7,134 nt of DNA from Clostridiales bacterium (GTDB lineage: Bacteria; Bacillota; Clostridia; Oscillospirales; CAG-272). Below are positions 1 to 5,222 of this stretch, in pieces (the first letter of the stretch is position 1; each line of letters begins with the position of its first letter). The DNA lies in assembly GCA_018370615.1 (NCBI GenBank), contig JAGZAC010000084.1:1-7134 (forward strand), written 5' to 3'. Under the pieces are notes generated by a model. The model had not been told where the DNA came from, did no database searches, and saw nothing but the letters and a program-made list of their open reading frames with translations. Both the position numbers and the translations under genes were made by a program.

Positions 1-419
1 TTATTTTCATCGATTAAACTTATAAGCGGAAAGTGTGACAAGTTGCGAATGATAGAGAATCCTCCGCCTTCAATATCCAAAATAAACACATTCCCATCCC
101 AGTCGGAGGAAAGAATCTGCTTATCATTGCTGATAAAAAATAAACCGTCACCTTCGCGGGAAGTGCATTTGCTCTTCACCAGAAGTTCCCCGCTTTCCAA
201 ATCGTGCACTGCAATGTGTCCTAATGTGTTGCTGTATGCAATCAACCGCCCGTCAGTAGAAACTGCAATATTGTCTGGATTTTTCAAATCATTGAAGCGT
301 TTCAGTTCTACGGCCTTTTCGCCACTGATATCGAAAACAAAAATACTTCCTGCAACCAAAAATAATATTTTCTCGTCCGCTGAAAGCAGTGTTTCATATC
401 CCCGACGGTTGATCTTCAT
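1..419 (-). CDS. Beta-propeller (WD40/YVTN-like) protein, 3' end cut off by the window edge
   Basis: The first 139 residues of a larger protein are visible; the frame stays open to base 1, so the C-terminus lies outside. The start is the ATG at 417-419, preceded by AAGGAG (427-432) with a 7-nt spacer. Short blades repeat: a strand ending in FVFDISGEK (residues 27-35), then IAVHDLESGELL (69-80), then VFILDIEGG (111-119). Intervening NIAVSTDGRLIAYS and FFISNDKQILSSDWDG segments are typical of WD40- or YVTN-type propeller blades. No signal peptide or membrane segment is seen in this part, so it is probably cytoplasmic. Such propellers usually act as binding platforms; nothing here identifies a partner or substrate. 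A TATAAT-like -10 lies upstream on the minus strand (524-529) but has no convincing -35. Confident as a gene and fold, not as a function. Confidence 0.8.
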   Translation of the reverse strand, partial: MKINRRGYETLLSADEKILFLVAGSIFVFDISGEKAVELKRFNDLKNPDNIAVSTDGRLIAYSNTLGHIAVHDLESGELLVKSKCTSREGDGLFFISNDKQILSSDWDGNVFILDIEGGGFSIIRNLSHFPLISLIDEN

Positions 420-590
420 TTTTGTTCTCCTTTTGGTTACATAATCGTTTTTGCGCTTGCGGCCAACAATACATCTCGAATAAAGTCCAATTGCATAACA
501 ACTGCTTGTCTGGACCACTGTTAATTATATAGATGTTTCACTTTGACTTATTGCTTTAAATGTAAAAATTTGTTTAGAAGATAATCTTGT
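420..590. other. Intergenic region upstream of the propeller gene
   Basis: AT-rich non-coding DNA. It carries the ribosome binding site of the propeller gene (427-432) and a possible minus-strand -10 box (TATAAT, 524-529). No -35 with acceptable spacing was found, so the promoter is only suggested. No reading frame or RNA gene is recognisable. The remainder of the gene-free stretch, to 785, is filled by a palindromic repeat and a terminator. Confidence 0.35.
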
Positions 591-723
591 ACAACCCCTC
601 CGTCAGCTTCACTGACACCTCCCCTTGCACAGGGGAGGCTTAGGTTTGTGCAGGCTTCCGTACAGGCGTCTCTTGCAGAGCCGCTAAGGGAGCTGGGGCT
701 GCGTATTGGAGTCTGGGGGATTG
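591..723 (-). repeat. Composite palindromic repeat, copy A
   Basis: Read on the minus strand, the unit starts ACAATCCCCCAGACTCC, continues through a CAGCTCCCTT segment, then AAGCCTCCCCTGTGCAAGGGGAGG, split here as AAGCCTCCCC plus a TGTGCA loop plus the complementary arm. It ends GTCAGTGAAGCTGACGGAGGGGTTGT, that is a GTCAG/CTGAC hairpin followed by GGAGGGGTTGT. The same two-part architecture recurs at 5223-5336, and partly at 3985-4106 and 6348-6681. Inner arms form strong hairpins. It lies in an intergenic region and codes for nothing visible. A non-autonomous MITE or REP-like element is the likeliest identity. Confidence 0.7.
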
Positions 724-742
724 TTTTTTTCTGAATTTTATT

Positions 743-780
743 AAAAAAGCAGCCGTTATTTTAAAGAATAACGGCTGCTT
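743..780 (-). terminator. Rho-independent terminator of the flavodoxin-like gene
   Basis: A perfect 14-bp stem, AAGCAGCCGTTATT at 747-760 and its complement at 767-780, encloses a 6-nt loop. On the minus strand it is followed by a run of Ts (complement of 743-748). It begins 5 bases after the stop codon of the gene at 786-1229. Confidence 0.9.
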
Positions 781-785
781 ATCAT

Positions 786-1229
786 TTAGGAAACCTTTGC
801 AACAATACCTTCTGCCCAGCGAACGATTTCCGTTCTTTCTTCCAGCGAAATCTTCTTGCCGCCGAAAAGGGCAGGGCCTCCGTTTACATAGTAAATGTCA
901 TCTTCAAGTACGTTGGTACCTGCTTCCTTTAATATATCGATGACGGTCTGCAGACCCTTATTTTCAGCCTTGTCCGGGCCGTCTACAAAGATTGCCACAT
1001 TGATTGCCGCCTGCTTGGTCAGCTGCCGGCAGAAGAGACGAAGCTGGTCATTGGGCTCGTCTTTAATTGTCATACCGATAAATACTACGCGCTCTTTGTC
1101 GCAGGGAAATGCCGGGGGGATGTCATTCACCAGACATTTAAATGCCTCGGCAATCGCAGTAGCAAAGGTTTTTACTTTTGCTTTTTTTGTAGAATACATA
1201 ACGCGGACTTTTACTTTAGGTGCAGCCAT
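786..1229 (-). CDS. Small flavodoxin-like protein, function unknown
   Basis: Encodes 147 residues. The ATG at 1227-1229 is chosen because GGAGGT (1237-1242) sits 7 nt upstream and the good promoter at 1261-1289 lies just outside it; an upstream in-frame ATG at 1481 would fall inside the neighbouring transporter gene. The chain reads like an alternating alpha/beta fold: strand KVRVMYST (7-14), helix FATAIAEAFKCL (22-33), the flavodoxin-like IPP segment (37-39), strand RVVFIGM (47-53), helix DQLRLFCRQL (61-70), strand NVAIFVDG (77-84), then a C-terminal helix ending IVRWAEGIVAKV. The YSTxxxxxxxFA segment matches where flavodoxins bind the FMN phosphate, but lysines replace the usual TGNT, so FMN binding is uncertain. 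It is monocistronic, with its own promoter and terminator. The fold is inferred from sequence pattern only. Confidence 0.75.
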   Translation of the reverse strand: MAAPKVKVRVMYSTKKAKVKTFATAIAEAFKCLVNDIPPAFPCDKERVVFIGMTIKDEPNDQLRLFCRQLTKQAAINVAIFVDGPDKAENKGLQTVIDILKEAGTNVLEDDIYYVNGGPALFGGKKISLEERTEIVRWAEGIVAKVS

Positions 1230-1244
1230 GTTATCAACCTCCGA

Positions 1245-1260
1245 ATTTGTATATACAAAT
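1245..1260. promoter_or_regulatory. 16-bp perfect palindrome, candidate operator
   Basis: ATTTGTATATACAAAT is its own reverse complement. It lies between the -10 box (1261-1266) and the ribosome binding site (1237-1242) of the flavodoxin-like gene, close to the expected transcription start, where a bound dimeric repressor would block initiation. Its composition is AT-rich, so chance cannot be excluded. Confidence 0.4.
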
Positions 1261-1289
1261 ATATTATCACGAAAGATGAAAAAATGCAA
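1261..1289 (-). promoter_or_regulatory. Sigma-A type promoter of the flavodoxin-like gene
   Basis: On the minus strand, TTGCAT (1284-1289), a 17-nt spacer and TAATAT (1261-1266) form a near-consensus vegetative promoter. It points at the gene starting at 1229. It lies in the gap between that gene and the transporter gene, so the two are probably transcribed at least partly independently. Confidence 0.7.
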
Positions 1290-1333
1290 GGAAAATGTAG
1301 AAGCAGGTTCTATAATTTTCAATTTATTAATGA

Positions 1334-1951
1334 TTAAAACTGATTGCGCAAACGCTTTGTTTTGGAAAGGGCTAGTGCAAGAATCGGGCACAGGATGACA
1401 TTGATGAAAAACTCCACAAGGAAGTTTACACCAATCAGTGCTAGAAATACAAAGGTAAGAATATCGGTTCCGCCAGCCCACTCAGTCAAGGTTGGGCGGA
1501 AAAACAAGATCATACCAATATAAAACACAATGGTATTTACGAGAGGTGTAAAAGCAGACGCCACTAAAACGGAAGGCAAAAGCCGATTTTTTGTCAGTTT
1601 TCGCATCAGCTTATAAACTAAAGCGGATATGAGTCCCGCCAGGATTCCTTTCACAAAGCAAATCGCGAAGGTGGACATGGGGTTAATGGTAAACAAAAGA
1701 AAACCACTTTTATCAAGGCCCGCAGCGCACGCGATAAAGGTTACAATACCAAACACACCGCCGAGAAAAGCGCCTGCGCCGGGGCCAAGGAGCACGCCGC
1801 CAATCATAATAGGCAGCAAAACGAGCGACAGGGAAAAGTTCGGTGTTGCGATGTAGTACGAGAGCAGCTGCAATACAGCTACAAGAGCGGTTAAAAACGC
1901 CAGCTGTACCAGGCGCAGCGTTTTTGCTCGTGTGTCAATGGTCTTTGACAT
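1334..1951 (-). CDS. ECF transporter S component, probably for pantothenate (PanT-like)
   Basis: Encodes 205 residues, the usual size for the membrane substrate-binding subunit of energy-coupling factor vitamin transporters. The ATG at 1949-1951 follows GGAGGT (1957-1962). About six hydrophobic segments are visible, roughly residues 14-33, 41-56, 58-77, 92-113, 126-150 and 164-195. The first helix carries an AFLTALVA stretch, an AxxxA pattern that in this family contacts the shared EcfT subunit. The LVLLPIMIGGVLLGPGAGAF block is typical of the family. The S subunit captures a vitamin outside the membrane and works with EcfA/EcfA'/EcfT, encoded elsewhere. Pantothenate is inferred only from the neighbouring pantothenate kinase gene, transcribed in the same direction just upstream; folate, riboflavin or another vitamin remains possible. 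Family call is strong, substrate call moderate. Confidence 0.85.
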   Translation of the reverse strand: MSKTIDTRAKTLRLVQLAFLTALVAVLQLLSYYIATPNFSLSLVLLPIMIGGVLLGPGAGAFLGGVFGIVTFIACAAGLDKSGFLLFTINPMSTFAICFVKGILAGLISALVYKLMRKLTKNRLLPSVLVASAFTPLVNTIVFYIGMILFFRPTLTEWAGGTDILTFVFLALIGVNFLVEFFINVILCPILALALSKTKRLRNQF

Positions 1952-2055
1952 AGAATACCTCCGGGGCTTTCACCCAATGCTGCCGTCCAAACATTTGTTT
2001 GGTGAGGCGCATGCATAAAATTTATAATCAGACCGCAGTCGGATTACCCATGAAA
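1952..2055 (-). promoter_or_regulatory. Structured leader between coaX and the ECF S gene
   Basis: The transcribed minus strand can form three hairpins in order. The first pairs AATC+GAC with GTC+GATT around a UGCG loop (2026-2045, one internal mismatch). The second pairs CCAAAC with GUUUGG (1987-2002). The third, GGGU-GAAA-GCCC, has a GNRA tetraloop (1964-1975) and sits directly against the ribosome binding site (1957-1962). Control of translation is plausible. It does not match a riboswitch class I can recall with confidence. Confidence 0.35.
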
Positions 2056-2069
2056 AATTTTGTATAATT
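2056..2069. repeat. 14-bp repeat AATTTTGTATAATT, first copy
   Basis: Identical 14-mers occur at 2056-2069, 2897-2910 and 7117-7130. This copy touches the coaX stop codon (2069-2071). The latter two copies extend to 18 bp by sharing GGGG; this one does not. Confidence 0.55.
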
Positions 2070-2854
2070 CAACAGCGTTTTCGATTCAAATGGTAGAGAA
2101 CAGCAGCACCGCGCACAGTGAGATCTGGATCTATCTCCATTTTGTGCCGACAATTGGGAATGACGGTTTCAGCATGTCCGCCAGTTGCAATCAGTGACAA
2201 TGTTCCATCCGTATTACATAGTGTTTCATGTAGCTGTTGAATAAATCCGTCAATCATACAGATATGGCCGTTAATTATACCGCTTTGTATGCTTGTGATA
2301 GTATTTTGTCCAATGAGAACAGAAGGTTTTGTTAACGGAACATCGTTCAACAGTGCGGCGGAATGAGAAAGTATATCAAGGGAAATTTTTAAGCCGGGAT
2401 GAATGATAGTACCGGCAATATTACCGTTTCTGTCAACGGCTGTCAGTGTAGTAGCGGTACCCATATCTATAACAACGAAAGGAGGGGTTAGCGCAAGTCG
2501 GGCGGCAGCTACATTTGCTACAATATCAGCACCAAGCTGGGAATGTATATCAATATTGATTTTAAATCCTGTATGGGTTCCGGTTCCAATAATAAAAGGC
2601 TTGCAGCCACAGATTTGCATTGCAGCCTGATAAATGGGACCGGTGAGAGATGGCACCACGGAAGCGATTACCGAAGCATCAATTTGTTCAGATAGTTGAG
2701 CTTCAGAAAGAAATTGATTCATCAGTAATCTGTATTCGTCAGGACTTTTGATAGAAAAGGAGGCCACGTGAAATCCGGCTGTTTTATCGAAGGAGGGAAG
2801 CTTGTAAGCAGCAAACTTGATTACAGAATTACCGATATCGATAGATAATAGCAT
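2069..2854 (-). CDS. coaX: Type III pantothenate kinase
   Basis: Phosphorylates pantothenate to 4'-phosphopantothenate with ATP, the first committed step of coenzyme A synthesis, in the cytoplasm. It encodes 261 residues, normal for CoaX. The ATG at 2852-2854 follows AGGAGGT (2861-2867) with a 6-nt spacer. Acetate-kinase/Hsp70-fold motifs are in order: LSIDIGNSVIKF with D6 and N9 (phosphate binding), QLGAD (106-110) with the conserved acidic residue D110, VVIDMGTATTLTAV (127-140), HPGL near 152, and ATGGHA (223-228). The residue after GAD is isoleucine where Bacillus-type enzymes have arginine; non-arginine variants occur in clostridial relatives as far as I recall. The downstream neighbour on the same strand is the ECF S component. 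Upstream, the accessory region begins within about 45 bases of the start, so the native promoter may have been altered. No clear -35/-10 pair was found. Confidence 0.93.
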   Translation of the reverse strand: MLLSIDIGNSVIKFAAYKLPSFDKTAGFHVASFSIKSPDEYRLLMNQFLSEAQLSEQIDASVIASVVPSLTGPIYQAAMQICGCKPFIIGTGTHTGFKINIDIHSQLGADIVANVAAARLALTPPFVVIDMGTATTLTAVDRNGNIAGTIIHPGLKISLDILSHSAALLNDVPLTKPSVLIGQNTITSIQSGIINGHICMIDGFIQQLHETLCNTDGTLSLIATGGHAETVIPNCRHKMEIDPDLTVRGAAVLYHLNRKRC

Positions 2855-2896
2855 TTATTGACCTCCTAATATAAATCAACAATTAAACAAAATACA

Positions 2897-2914
2897 AATT
2901 TTGTATAATTGGGG
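2897..2914. repeat. Left copy of the 18-bp direct repeat (attL-like or repeat end)
   Basis: AATTTTGTATAATTGGGG here matches 7117-7134 exactly. It continues as GGCAT, giving TAATTGGGGGCAT (2907-2919), whose reverse complement occurs at 7021-7033. It lies 43 bases upstream of coaX, at the switch from chromosomal to accessory DNA. Left boundary of an integrated element, or the decayed end of a palindromic repeat. Confidence 0.5.
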
Positions 2915-3235
2915 GCATGGCCAGCGCCGTGCTCATCGCCCAGTGGAGGCGCCGCCGTCGCACACGCCTCGCTGTCGCTGCGGCACTTTGCTCCTGCTGG
3001 GCTGCGCCCAGCTGCATCCTGCGCTCCGCTGTGCGTGGGCGAGCCCACGCTCTTGCTTCGCTTGTCTGCGCGGCGCCGTCCCCTCATGAAGTTTCTTTGT
3101 GTAATTTGGAGTGTGACTTTCTGAGGGATGTTTGGATGTAGCTGTTTGCGTGTAAGGCTGAGAAAGAAAGCTGCAATACAGTTGCTTGAAAAAGGACGCT
3201 CCTTTCCAAGAATATACAAACATAATAGCATAGGA
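2915..3235. other. Non-coding GC-rich island followed by AT-rich DNA
   Basis: Bases 2915-3090 are much richer in GC than neighbouring genes and hold perfect hairpins: GCTGGGC/GCCCAGC (2996-3012) and GCGTGGGC/GCCCACGC (3033-3050, 2-nt loop). Frames open on both strands here give low-complexity Arg/Ala/Ser/Cys-rich peptides without ribosome binding sites, so I call no gene. From 3090 to 3235 the DNA is AT-richer. A weak plus-strand promoter-like pair, TTGAAA (3186-3191) and GAATAT (3210-3215) with an 18-nt spacer, could serve the gene at 3516. Confidence 0.4.
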
Positions 3236-3236
3236 A

Positions 3237-3264
3237 TTTCCAAAAAGCAACAGCTTTTTGGAAA
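3237..3264. repeat. 12-bp stem hairpin
   Basis: TTTCCAAAAAGC (3237-3248) pairs perfectly with GCTTTTTGGAAA (3253-3264) around AACA. There is no T-run after either arm, so a classical terminator is unlikely on either strand. A related sequence, with a CTCCAAAAG/CTTTTGGAG core, lies at 3882-3908. Confidence 0.6.
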
Positions 3265-3370
3265 ACGCCGCATCAAAACGCCTGCGGCGTTCCGATGGGC
3301 GAATAGGCGGCACAGCCGCAAAAAAGACACGAAGCTGGGATGCAGCTTCCCTTGCGCCTTTCCATTGTAA

Positions 3371-3470
3371 CAGCGCCCATGAAGTGGGCGCTGGCCGTTT
3401 CAGTCAAGGCACGGGGTCGTATTTTCTGCGAAAATCTCCACCCCTTTGGGCCTTGACTTTCGGGGCGCTG
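3371..3470 (+). promoter_or_regulatory. Nested, possibly switchable hairpin region upstream of the 109-residue gene
   Basis: Three inverted repeats are nested: GTCAAGGC (3403-3410) with GCCTTGAC (3450-3457), GGGG (3413-3416) with CCCC (3441-3444), and ATTTTC (3421-3426) with GAAAAT (3430-3435) around TGC. Just before them CAGCGCCC (3371-3378) can pair either locally with GGGCGCTG (3385-3392) or with a second GGGCGCTG (3463-3470) that would enclose the whole structure. It ends 45 bases before the start codon at 3516. Possible RNA leader, or a DNA hairpin used as replication or recombination site. Confidence 0.5.
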
Positions 3471-3515
3471 TTCCTGCTGGGGCGCCGCAAGGCGGCAGAA
3501 AGGATGGTACAAGCC

Positions 3516-3845
3516 ATGACGTTAATCAAAGCTCTAGAAAAAGTAAGAGATGAAGCCCCAAGAAACATGCAGGTGTGGGTCACCATCTGCAGTCTGTTTG
3601 GAGAAGAATTCGAGCCAAGGACAATGAAAATCGAGCACCTTATGCAGGACATAACCATGAGGTTCTGCATATACGAAGAAAGATTTCCCGATGGAAATCC
3701 CAAAAGAACCAGAGATGACTGCCGCTGGAAGGTGGGCGAAAAGATTCCTTATCATGATATGCCTGGATATGAACAACATATCTACAGAATGACGCCGGAA
3801 ATGGACGTCATATGGATTTGGGTCAGCCCAAAAAGAGAGGACTAG
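3516..3845 (+). CDS. Unrecognised 109-residue protein
   Basis: I do not recognise the family. The ATG at 3516 is preferred because AAAGGA (3499-3504) sits 11 nt upstream; an in-frame ATG at 3504 is possible but would have no room for a ribosome binding site. The composition is that of a real soluble protein, with balanced charge and little low complexity. Residues 1-50 (LIKALEKVRDEAPRN, then EHLMQDITMRF) look helical. The C-terminal half, with WKVGEKIPYHDMPGYEQHIYRM and MDVIWIWVSP, looks like beta strands rich in aromatics. Cysteines at 25, 51 and 69 make no metal-binding pattern. No signal peptide or membrane helix. It is the only plus-strand gene of the accessory region, has its own terminator and is probably monocistronic. 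It could be a regulator or host-interaction protein of the element, but nothing in the sequence shows this. Confidence 0.6.
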   Translation: MTLIKALEKVRDEAPRNMQVWVTICSLFGEEFEPRTMKIEHLMQDITMRFCIYEERFPDGNPKRTRDDCRWKVGEKIPYHDMPGYEQHIYRMTPEMDVIWIWVSPKRED

Positions 3846-3857
3846 TCCTCTCTTTTT
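3830..3857 (+). terminator. Terminator overlapping the stop codon of the 109-residue gene
   Basis: A perfect palindrome, AAAAAGAGAGGAC followed by TAGTCCTCTCTTTTT, contains the TAG stop codon (3843-3845) at its centre. The 3' arm ends in five Ts, with A-rich DNA on the other side, so it could stop transcription from both strands. Confidence 0.8.
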
Positions 3858-3881
3858 GCTGCAGAATCCTAGAAGAAAAGT

Positions 3882-3908
3882 TTCTCCAAAAGCTGCGCTT
3901 TTGGAGAA
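3882..3908. repeat. 11-bp stem hairpin
   Basis: TTCTCCAAAAG (3882-3892) pairs perfectly with CTTTTGGAGAA (3898-3908) around CTGCG. It resembles the hairpin at 3237-3264. No T-run follows. It lies between the two converging genes. Confidence 0.55.
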
Positions 3909-3984
3909 TGACCGCCTTCAGGAGACGCAATCAGAGATTGCGCTCCTTCGAGCGGCTAACAAAGGGTTCCTGCAATACCAACGT

Positions 3985-4106
3985 AAGTCCCCCTTTTGTA
4001 AAGGGGGATGGCGGCGTAAGCCGCCTGGGGGATTGTAACAACCCCTCCGTCAGCTTCGCTGCCACCACCCCGGGACTTGCTGTGCAAGTCCTACACAGGG
4101 GAGGCA
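3985..4106. repeat. Composite palindromic repeat, copy B (two half-units)
   Basis: The left half (3985-4036) is AAGTCCCCC, a CCCCCTTTTGTAAAGGGGG hairpin, GGCGGC/GCCGCC, then CTGGGGGATTGT. The right half (4038-4106) starts CAACCCCTCCGTCAGCTTCG and ends ACAGGGGAGGC. An extra GGACTTGC/GCAAGTCC hairpin (4073-4091) is inserted in it. The half-units correspond to the two parts of copies A and C but are arranged head-to-tail. The right end encodes the last codons and the stop of the tyrosine recombinase. Confidence 0.65.
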
Positions 4107-4687
4107 TCATTCAGCTTTTCCACAATCAGGTCTACCAATTGGTCCACCTGGCACCAAAGAACAGGAGCATTTGGGTCTTTTCCTGCGTAGATATCTGCAT
4201 AGGCGTAGATTGCCGTAGTAGCATTATCAGAGTGCTGGAGTGCGGTTTTTGCCGCCTCCATTCCCTGTTCATGCCGAAGCTTTACGGCAAAAGATTTTCT
4301 CAGTGCATGGGGTGAAACACCATTCACGTCAATTTTTGCCTCTTTTGCTGCTTCTTTGAACCAGTTCCAGGCTGTCTGTCTGGTGATATGGCCACACTTA
4401 GCATTGGAGCTCCAGAGGAAACCTCTGCGTAATTTTGCCAAAAACATGACTTCCCTGGCCGTTTGCCCTTTTAGGGTACAAGTTCCCTTCTTTCCGGTCT
4501 TTTGCGCGATATAGGCGATTTTAAGGGCATCTGGAGCAATTTGGGAAATATCTCTTTTGCGTATTTTCAACACATCACCAATTCTAAGGCCAGTTTCCAG
4601 GGCCACAGAAAACACAAGCCGCCTATCCTTAGACAGGCGGCTGAAGATTGCATCTATTTCCCCAGGGGAAAGATATTTCGCTTTCAA
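4091..4687 (-). CDS. Tyrosine recombinase, catalytic domain only
   Basis: Cuts and rejoins DNA at specific sites through a covalent tyrosine link; probable integrase/excisionase of this element. All catalytic residues are visible: R35 in ETGLRIGDVL, a beta-hairpin lysine (K63 in AQKTGKKG), H127 and R130 in SPHALRKSF, H152 in LQHSDNATT, and nucleophile Y161 nine residues after H152. At 198 residues it lacks the N-terminal arm- and core-binding domains of ordinary phage integrases (about 350-400 residues), and no remnant is seen upstream because an in-frame stop (4706-4708) closes the frame. The start is a TTG (4685-4687) with only a weak GGGAT upstream, 18 bases after the stop of the preceding gene, so translation may depend on coupling and be low. 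The last residues and stop lie inside a palindromic repeat, so the C-terminus may have been remodelled by insertion. Confidence 0.88.
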   Translation of the reverse strand: MKAKYLSPGEIDAIFSRLSKDRRLVFSVALETGLRIGDVLKIRKRDISQIAPDALKIAYIAQKTGKKGTCTLKGQTAREVMFLAKLRRGFLWSSNAKCGHITRQTAWNWFKEAAKEAKIDVNGVSPHALRKSFAVKLRHEQGMEAAKTALQHSDNATTAIYAYADIYAGKDPNAPVLWCQVDQLVDLIVEKLNDASPV

Positions 4688-4705
4688 TTTGACAATCCCA
4701 AAGTG

Positions 4706-4960
4706 TCAAAAACGATTGCCGTTGGTGTGACCGAGGCCGCTCACATTCACGGAATGGGCGTCATCGTTGGGAGCTTCAGTAGACCAAGCTGTGACGAAAG
4801 CATCCAGCTCTGTATGCATGCGCATAATCTGGTCCCGAAAATATGCAATCCAAGGGAGCCCAAGCCCGTGAAGTCTGTACCACTCATGAGAGAGGTCATA
4901 AAGTTTCTGCAGCCCCTCGCTGCAAGTGCGAGCAATTTCTATATCACGATTTGAAATCAT
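4706..4960 (-). CDS. Unrecognised 84-residue helical protein
   Basis: The ATG at 4958-4960 is chosen because AAGGAG (4969-4974) sits 8 nt upstream; an in-frame ATG at 4981 would add seven residues (MTKGENP) but has a poorer site. The gene overlaps the end of the cysteine-rich gene by 17 bp, its ribosome binding site being inside that gene, which suggests translational coupling. Residues 5-65 look like continuous helices rich in aromatics (LQKLYDLSHEWYRL, LPWIAYFRDQIMRMHTELDAFVTAW). The C-terminal 20 residues are polar and probably disordered. No family recognised. Its place just ahead of the recombinase would suit a recombination accessory factor (excisionase), but no helix-turn-helix is evident, so this is a guess. 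Confidence 0.6.
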   Translation of the reverse strand: MISNRDIEIARTCSEGLQKLYDLSHEWYRLHGLGLPWIAYFRDQIMRMHTELDAFVTAWSTEAPNDDAHSVNVSGLGHTNGNRF

Positions 4961-5189
4961 AGGGTTTTCTCCTTTCGTCATATTTTTCCTGTAATGCCAG
5001 AAAGACAGGACAGTTCACACAAGCGGGGCTTGTGCAAAAATCATACTCATGCACATGCTTCAGGCGCTCATTTCGAAATCGATGGGTCAAAGAACAATCC
5101 TCCAAAATCCCCTCACAGGTGATGCAGCACCTGGATTCACAGACATAGAACGGGCAAAACACAAGAGCATCAATTGTCTTGTTAGGCAT
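4944..5189 (-). CDS. Cysteine-rich, probably zinc-binding small protein
   Basis: Encodes 81 residues with nine cysteines (12, 17, 21, 22, 25, 32, 52, 57, 60) and histidines at 36, 45 and 47. They form two clusters: CPFYVCESRCCITCEGIL (12-29) and CTSPACVNCPV (52-62). Small proteins with a CPFY/CEG start, a central basic stretch and a second cysteine pair are common in Clostridia prophages and mobile elements, as I recall them; they are usually left hypothetical and are thought to bind metal. The ATG at 5187-5189 follows GGAGGT (5202-5207) with a longish 12-nt spacer. No membrane or secretion signal. First gene after the replication gene's repeat and coupled to the following 84-residue gene. 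A transcriptional role is possible; the sequence does not show it. Confidence 0.7.
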   Translation of the reverse strand: MPNKTIDALVFCPFYVCESRCCITCEGILEDCSLTHRFRNERLKHVHEYDFCTSPACVNCPVFLALQEKYDERRKPYDFKS

Positions 5190-5222
5190 TACAGGAAAGA
5201 CACCTCCAAGTTGTAAAGAAAA

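Noticed and set aside
43..444. Plus-strand open frame of 133 codons
   Set aside because: Antisense to the propeller gene, whose minus-strand frame has blade motifs and a good ribosome binding site.
1230..1481. Longer start for the flavodoxin-like gene
   Set aside because: It would overlap the transporter gene and include the promoter and palindrome; the ATG at 1229 has a strong ribosome binding site.
1952..2055. Known riboswitch (TPP, THF or fluoride) ahead of the transporter
   Set aside because: None of the conserved core strings I remember for these classes is present; kept only as an unclassified leader.
2866..3330. Minus-strand frames of 126-154 codons upstream of coaX
   Set aside because: They cross the GC-rich hairpin island, have Arg/Ser/Cys-rich low-complexity products and no convincing ribosome binding sites.
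3403..3457. Integron attC-like recombination site
   Set aside because: Nested inverted repeats are present but the conserved GTTRRRY/RYYYAAC ends are not, and there is no integron integrase.
3258..3515. N-terminal extension of the 109-residue gene
   Set aside because: It would translate through the nested hairpins with an atypical composition; AAAGGA fits the start at 3516.
3812..4315. Plus-strand frames over the palindromic repeat and antisense to the recombinase
   Set aside because: Products containing SPFCKGGW-like strings are typical spurious translations of this repeat type, and the recombinase on the other strand is certain.
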